NCBI GenBank assembly: GCA_936450465.1
Contig: OW388293.1
Span: forward strand, 46,676,040 to 46,740,039
DNA length: 64,000 bases
Source: Gibbula magus
Lineage: Eukaryota; Mollusca; Gastropoda; Trochida; Trochidae
Direction: 5' to 3'
Positions 58,101 through 64,000 of this stretch are shown here, in pieces. A program made the translations under genes and the position numbers. Numbering within the stretch: position 1 is the first letter of the stretch; the number at the start of each line of letters is the position of its first letter. The notes below the pieces were generated by a model. It did not search any database, was not told the origin of the DNA, and saw nothing but the letters and a program-made list of their open reading frames with translations.

Positions 58101-61100
58101 ATTACTAATCATCACTTGGGTCACTTTTCACAAGTTTGTTCTTAAAACCTATTTCTTATTTCAAAATTTGATCAAAGGATTAACGTGGCCTTAACCAATA
58201 TCTTGTGACCTTGACCTTTGGCCTTCAAGGTCACACCATCAACGATCACTTTTCATCGTGTATAACAATCATGCAATGACTCAAAGTGTTCATAGTTAAA
58301 ATACTGCATATTCACAAAGTTTTTTAAGTTGTGACCTAGCTGTGACCTTGACCGTTGACAGATTTTTGCGAAAACCTGTTCATATCTTGGTCTTTCTCCA
58401 TAGTTCATATATACCAAATAAGAGCCTGATAGCACAAAAAAAGTTTGAAGTTATCGTGTTTACAAGGATTGTTGTAGTGATTTCTGAACTCATGACCTTG
58501 ACCTTTGACCTTGAATGTGAACATGTAAAAATCATTCACCAGGTTTATAAGAAAGAACCTATCTATATGAGGTGTTAATATCTTCATGGAAAAAAGTTAC
58601 TTAGTGATTTCAGAACAGCTGGTCAGCATGACCATATCTGGTGACCTTGACCTTTGATCTTCAAGGTCACATAGTCAATGACAACTTATTCATTGTATGT
58701 AACAATCATGAAATGATTCAAAGTGTTAATAGTTGAAATTAGACATGTTCGCAAATGCATGCTTAAGTTGTTACCTCGCTGTGACCTTGACCTTTGAGGG
58801 ATGTTATCGAAAACCTTTCAAATCTTGGCCTTTCTCCTTAGTTGATATAAACCAAATAAGAGCCTGATAGCACAAATATTTTTTCTAGTTATCATGTTTA
58901 CAAGGATTTATTTTAGTAATTTCAGAACTCATGACCTTGACCTTTGACCTTGAATGTGATCATGTCAAAAAAATTCCCCAGGGGTATAAGTAATGAGTTA
59001 AGTATATGAGTTCTCAAAACCTTCTAGGAAAAAAGTTATAGCCAATACAAAACGAGCCGGCGGCGACGGAAACTGTGCAAAAACTGATAGCTAAGTCGGA
59101 GCTGCTAATGACGTTTACTCAAAAACGTACTATTGTTGATGTTGAACGTCCTATCACGCTCGTCGGCAGTCTGGTTCTTACATAAGAAATCTGAGGTCTG
59201 AGAACACCCCGTATAGGCGAATGTTCCGAACCAGTTGAGCACAGCCGAAACCCAGTCAAATAGCTGATCAATCACAACATAGCTTTTAAACGGTCACTGT
59301 TTTGAAAGCATTCGGAACAGACCAAAGGATAGCTGTTTGGAGTTATCTGCCCCTAGCTTCTCGCACCGAAAGAATTTGTTGGGCGTCTTTTGATTGGCTA
59401 CCTGAATTGTGCTCGAACACGCGAGTCTACAGGCTGTTATCAGACAGTTTGGCGTGGAACCTACGGCTGATATGAGTTCGTATCCCGGTAGATGCACTAT
59501 TTTGCAATTTTTATTCCACGATTTTAATCATACTGGTAAAAGTCCGACTTAAGTTGGTTCATTACCACCGCCAAGTCCCACTCTGGAGGCCTGGATTTTT
59601 GGCGTCCGTACATCTGTCGATAGGTTTTAACAATCTCTTTAAGAGCAGATATGTCCACACCCGGCTCCCGCTTGCGGATGACGGACATGATCGCGGCCAA
59701 ATAGGTGTTAATTGAGATGGCCTTAAGACCTCCCCAAGTGCGGAGATGAACCAGGTACTCGGCGACCTGAGGAACCGTTACAGCCAAGATGTCGAACCCT
59801 TTCTCTTCCCAGAAGGCTGCGAAGGAGTTCCACTGAAAGTCATAGAGCTTTCTAGTCGATTTACATTAATTTGTTTTGAAATTTCAAAGTTTGTTTTGTT
59901 GGCTTCTAAAGACATTACGCATCTCTGTTTCGGTCGTGTATATCACTCGTGGGTTGAATTATTTTGTATTTTGTATGGTGACCTTTCTTCTGCGGTTGAG
60001 TGTAAATAACCGCCAACAATTATATGTTTCATTTTCTTTCATTACTCATAAACTTTGTTTTTCTTTCGTGTCTTTGTATATATAGTGTGTGAGTTAGACC
60101 ACAATGCTTTGTGCTTGAAAATAAAAGACTTGATCTTTATTTAGATTGTTAAACACCTTTACTAATTAGTGCAAATATTTTGGGTCGAAAAAATCTGTGA
60201 AAAATTAGGTGTATATACATGTATTTCATGGAGATAGATTTTTGGCAACTTTCAGATATATGTATCAACATACTTGATAGCTCACATTTTGTGAAATCCA
60301 AGCTGTACCAAAACCAAAGCTTAATAATATATCAATAATAATTTATACACCGATTCAAAGTGGGACTTTTGCTGAATTCATTAGAAAATAAAACATGATA
60401 AGATTTTAGATGTATACGGATAGTTACTTTGATGCATTTTATTAGTATTAGCCAGTAGACCGTTCTCATTGGTACCCTAGCCTGTCGCATTACCCATATG
60501 TTATTCTGATGGTGATGTTTAGCTTATTAGTGACGTATCGATTGGTTTATTTCTGAGAATGCCAATTATACAACATGAATAAAGTGTTCAATTTATGTTG
60601 TATCCCATATAATTATACTAATGTGCAAAATAAACTTCTCCATTATATATTACATATTATTTCCAACCACAAGCGATACGTCTACTAAAACGTACAGATC
60701 TACATCATGTTTTAAGAAGTCAATTAAACAAAATATGAATTTTCGAAACATTATCTGTTAACTTTTGTGAGAAGGACACGTTTTTAGACGAGATAGGACA
60801 GTAAAAAGTGCTTTTTGGTTTCAAATTGTTATAATTATGACGTCCTATAGTGATGATGCATTTTTCGAAATTTAAGTTCAAGCAGGTTATTTTTGTCGAT
60901 AACACTTTTTATTAATCAAATGTCTACATTTGATCATTGTTTAATCTTAAAAGCCACATTTTCTGGAAAAACGCATTTTGAAAACGCGATTTCAGCACCC
61001 CATGTGTATATGAACAGACATAAAATAATAAGTATTATTCACAGAAGTATGAAATTGAGTATTTCTCTACAAAACAGACATATAATGAAAGTATGGCAAT

Positions 61101-61320
61101 GAACAGACAAATATGAAAATGGGAAATTCAAAAGTTCAAATAAGCGTGGACCAATGTAAAAAACATCATATAAATAAAATTATAGGAATACAAAGGTCGC
61201 TATGTATTAAAATTTATATTTAATAGTACCTAGTCAAAAACAAAGAAATTTACCTGCATTGTTGAAGAAAAGCAATATTATTACAAATATCCACACAACA
61301 CTTTGAAACACATGCCCCAT
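52696..61320 (-). CDS. Secreted PAN/apple + C-type lectin protein, copy A3 (four exons)
   Basis: Exons are 61320-61254, 57782-57528, 54850-54665 and 52901-52696, the same lengths and phases as in A1 (67, 255, 186 and 206 nt; 237 residues). Signal peptide and PAN exon are nearly unchanged (VVYTDK for VVYKDK, CYHTND for CYHSND). The CTLD differs at TFAAAMSTC, AQNNV, NQIW and EQSCSVSR. The CTLD-N donor is the stronger GTAAGT. No frame damage is visible, so both A1 and A3 may be expressed. The DIRS element sits about 350 bp past the stop codon, beyond the likely poly(A) site. Confidence 0.83.
53730..54260 (+). repeat. CCGT-rich dispersed repeat, A3 copy
   Basis: Three sub-blocks as in A1, with a shorter (GTCCGTCTG) run. 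Confidence 0.65.
54665..54850 (-). CDS. A3 lectin exon 3: N-terminal CTLD half
   Basis: 186 nt, phase 1-1, GTCACAG acceptor and GTAAGT donor; GYCLKYHDAQLRTFAAAM and NNVIDFVGRYSG. Confidence 0.8.
55118..55149. repeat. Poly-C tract, 32 C
   Basis: Longer than the 24-C tract of A1. The proline-rich frames through it are not coding. Confidence 0.9.
57100..57505. repeat. Minisatellite in lectin intron 2, A3 copy
   Basis: About seven 57-bp units, uninterrupted by the LINE seen in A1. Confidence 0.8.
57528..57782 (-). CDS. A3 lectin exon 2: PAN/apple-like domain
   Basis: Open 255-nt exon; cysteine pattern CIDACYWSPLC and CYH as in A1; donor GTAGGT, acceptor TTTCAG. Confidence 0.78.
57955..59080. 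repeat. Half-site-rich dispersed repeat, A3 copy
   Basis: It contains two perfect DR1 elements (58,499-58,511 and 58,938-58,950). A1 has one, because its second reads TTGATCTTTGACC. Confidence 0.65.
59180..59530 (+). repeat. Dispersed repeat of about 350 bp, A3 copy
   Basis: Same landmarks as 7,320-7,695, but AAAACCGTC near the end is missing. Confidence 0.6.
59524..59860 (-). pseudogene. DIRS tyrosine recombinase fragment, A3 copy
   Basis: Open for about 87 codons: VPQVAEYLVHLRTW, INTYLAAIMSVIRKREPG, RPPEWDLAVVMNQL. This copy keeps the 19 bases whose loss broke A1, but has lost the Gag-like part. Confidence 0.6.
61254..61320 (-). CDS. A3 lectin exon 1: signal peptide
   Basis: Same 22 codons and phase-1 GTAAAT donor as A1. 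Confidence 0.75.
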
Positions 61321-62429
61321 ACTTCTCTACACATGAATTGACAACAAATATCACTTGCGGATGTTTATAAACTTAATTGAAAGCTTTTGGCCTGACCACA
61401 TGAATATTGGATTGGAATGTTTCTGTGAAGCGCAATCAACCGGAATATTCTTATTCTTATTTCTCAGAACTCCAACAGATGTTTCTTGATTTGACGTCAA
61501 AAGGTTTTAAATTACACGTGTGTTGTCCAGCAATTGTTCTTGAAAAGTGCCGGAAAATGCTGTGTTTAGCGATTGATGGAGACAAGCACGAGTTCTGCAG
61601 AAGTTGCCTCACAGAACAGTGGACTTGTGTTTTAATATAAACGTAACCAGCATATATTGTCATATAGCCTGATGAGAAAGAAGTTATTGTTCAGATACTA
61701 TTTAAGAGGATTTTATATTTTAAATTCAAAAATTGGAACTGAGAGAATTAATTACAACTGGACAATGATATAATAATTTATAAACTGTGCGGGGAAGCGA
61801 ACAGGAAGATAAACGAGAATGTAATAGAGTTTATCGTATGGCGACAACGAGTCCTGTAGAATGCACTTCAGTGATTGGTTTGAGACAGAGGATAAATACT
61901 TAGATAATATACAGGGTAATTATTTAGCGTAATAATGGGCGAGAGTGATTTTAAACTGCAGAATGAAATATGTTTGTTATTATAAATAGAGTATGTTAAA
62001 TTTAGTTTAATAACGAAGTATACTGAATACGTGCAATTTCACAATAACAGAATGGCGAGTCTTAGAATATGAGAGGCACGCAAATGGTACAAGTGTCGAA
62101 GGTGTCAGGAGAAATGATTGGAGGATCGAGGGGAAACGCCAAAGTTTAAGGGGAGGACTTTAAAGGTTAAAATGGAAAGTTGAGAGGAGAGAGAGTTGCA
62201 CGGTCGAGAGAAGACATCTCTAGTGTTAGCTTGAGAAGATGCTTCGTGTATGGATGTACCATAGGGACATAAATTCAAATTCCATGCCACGAAGAGTAAC
62301 AAGAGTCATAAGAAGATGAAATATCCCACCGGTCCCACATAATTTGCAAAACACATCTTTGACAGATAATTGTAACCGTAACCGCACTTCAGTTGCTTAG
62401 TTTCATGTAAGAAAAACGGAAACGGAAAG

Positions 62430-62800
62430 AAATAACATTTCAGATTATCAGAAATCTGAAAATATCAAAATGCACCACTTCAGTTAGTGGGTAATACACA
62501 TCCAAAGTTTCAGGAAGTTATGATGAAGAGTTTTGGAGCTGTGCTACGGAAACGAATCTGTCTCTGAACAAAGTCCAAATCAAACACGTTTCTATGGAAA
62601 CAAAAAAACCCAGAAATCTCAAAATATCAAAAGGCACCACTTCAGTAGTAGGGTACTTCACATGGGACGTTTCAGAAAGATATCATGAACGGTTTCCGAG
62701 TTCTGCTCCGGAAACGAAATGATTACGGACGGACAGACGGTTAGACGGACATACAAACGGACAAGGCGACGACTATATCCCACGGTATTACATACCGTGA
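62430..62800 (-). repeat. CCGT-rich dispersed repeat, inverted, A3 copy
   Basis: Two sub-blocks and a GGACGGACAGACGG run as at 11,380-11,745. Confidence 0.6.
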
Positions 62801-62811
62801 AAGAAAGGAGA

Positions 62812-63240
62812 TAACATTCAGAAAATCGAAAAACATCGATCTGTCACAGCTGAAAGTTGAACTCAACTCGGCTATATCAGATCATAAAGATCTCTCTTTA
62901 GACCAAAGCCTTGACCTTTAAAACAACTCTGCTGAAGACATCATTGATAAACATGCCCGTGTTCGAACACAAACCAGTCACCATTCATACCAATGAACCC
63001 TGGTACAACGACGATATTCGGAATGAGAAGAGGAGAAGAAGTTGGAAAAGCAGATGCGTTGGTCAGGCCTCGAAATTCACAAGCAATTACACAATGCGCA
63101 GAGAAATTGTGTCACAGCCTTAATTGAGCAGGCAAAGAAAGACTATTTCACAGATGCTTTACACTCAGCGTCTGGTAGCAAGGAAATGTACACTTTATGA
63201 ATAAACTCCTCCATAAGAAGAGGGAGCAACACTGGATGAA
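62812..63240 (+). pseudogene. LINE ORF2 fragment, A3 copy
   Basis: Same segment as 11,757-12,190. PWYNDDIRNEKRRR is better preserved here, while TAA replaces the tyrosine codon after SLDL. Confidence 0.55.
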
Positions 63241-63489
63241 AAAGTCCTATTTAATCCGGAGTAAATATGGATTAAAGATGTCATTTAATCCCCTTTACTC
63301 CCCTTTACTCCGGATTAAAGACACAATTTACAACAGAGTAAAGGGGAGTAAATATCACATTTAATCCATATTTACTCCATATTTACTCTGAGATTAAATA
63401 TTTGTAAAGGTGATTAAATAAGATTAAAGTTTTGTAAATATCCAGACAGGTTTTTTACCATGTTGTAATAAAATAAAATAAATTCATCA

Positions 63490-64000
63490 AAACGTAACTT
63501 TATTGAAAAAAGTTGCTTTAAACATTGCTCACAAAACATTACTCTAATTAAAAACTATTTTGATGAAAAGAAATGCTTTTAAAGAAAAAGTGACTTGAAT
63601 GGAGAATATGACTTTGATGAAGACAAAAATGATATGTATGAAGATTTTGACTTTGATGGGAAAAAAGACTTTGATGAAAACATTATTTTGATGAAAATAT
63701 TTGCTTTAATGGATAAATAAATATTAATTGCAAAAAGTTACCTAACTAGAGAATACATTTTGACAAAAAAAGTTACTTTGATGAAAAATTTTACTTTGAT
63801 GAAAAAAAATACTTCAATGCAAAAAAAATGACTTTGATGAAAAAAAATGACTTTGATGAAGAAAAATGACTTTGATGAAAAATGTTACTTTGATGGTGTA
63901 TTTTACTTAAAAGAAAGAAATTACTTTTATGAAGAATTTGACTTTGATGAAATAATTGATTTTAATGAGAAAAATTACGCTGATGAAAAAGTTAACTTTG
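63490..64000. repeat. Degenerate GACTTTGATGAAAAA repeat, A3 copy, cut by the window edge
   Basis: Matches 12,430-12,930 with one extra short unit near 63,840. Confidence 0.8.

Larger units (their letters stand above)
52343..64000. repeat. Segmental duplication copy A3 (runs off the right edge)
   Basis: It matches about 91-12,930 of A1. It lacks the LINE at 4,701-5,242 and 810 bases matching 7,997-8,806, and has a longer poly-C tract and the intact 19 bases lost from the A1 recombinase fragment. Confidence 0.92.

Noticed and set aside
61407..61640. Cysteine-containing + frame upstream of the A3 lectin promoter
   Set aside because: A1 has a stop in place of one cysteine, and no domain is recognised.

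Overview
This is a repeat-rich, AT-rich animal nuclear window with spliced genes, GT-AG introns and many transposon remnants. The predicted secreted proteins combine PAN/apple, C-type lectin, EGF and fibrinogen-related domains. With the marine-invertebrate style dispersed repeats (TGACCTTGACCTTTG clusters, CCGT-rich repeats), this suggests a lophotrochozoan, most likely a mollusc. That is an inference, because the window has no marker gene that fixes the species.

The backbone is a tandem segmental duplication. A unit written [B: fibrinogen-related exon, + strand]-[C: about 1.4 kb spacer]-[A: PAN/C-type-lectin gene, - strand] appears as C/A1 (1 to about 13,190), B1-C1-A2 (about 19,827-36,868) and B2-C2-A3 (about 41,579 to the right edge). 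The window is therefore part of an array in which secreted recognition genes of two families alternate and point at each other.

A1 and A3 each hold a complete four-exon gene for a 237-residue secreted PAN-CTLD protein. A2 keeps only the two CTLD exons, because its copy stops inside a minisatellite before the PAN exon. B2 completes a three-exon gene (40,312-42,940) for a 349-residue signal peptide-PAN-EGF-FReD protein. B1 has only the FReD exon. An F-box/LRR pseudogene exon lies upstream of it, just outside the duplication breakpoint.

Younger insertions can be dated against the paralogous empty sites. A 5,473-bp pogo/Tigger-like DNA transposon (25,492-30,964) lies between B1 and C1, with matching terminal repeats, TA duplications and an open six-exon transposase gene. 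A 3,499-bp DIRS-type tyrosine-recombinase retroelement (48,844-52,342) lies between C2 and A3, with inverted terminal repeats, an internal complementary region and no target duplication. A 5'-truncated LINE is found only in A1 and a hAT-like MITE only in B1. Satellite expansions include 15 copies of an 86-bp unit and 12 copies of a 54-bp unit that is single-copy in the paralogue.

The best-supported genes are the two PAN-CTLD lectins, the PAN-EGF-FReD gene and the pogo transposase. In all four, exon phases and splice sites join without forcing. Functions in innate recognition are inferred from domain content only.
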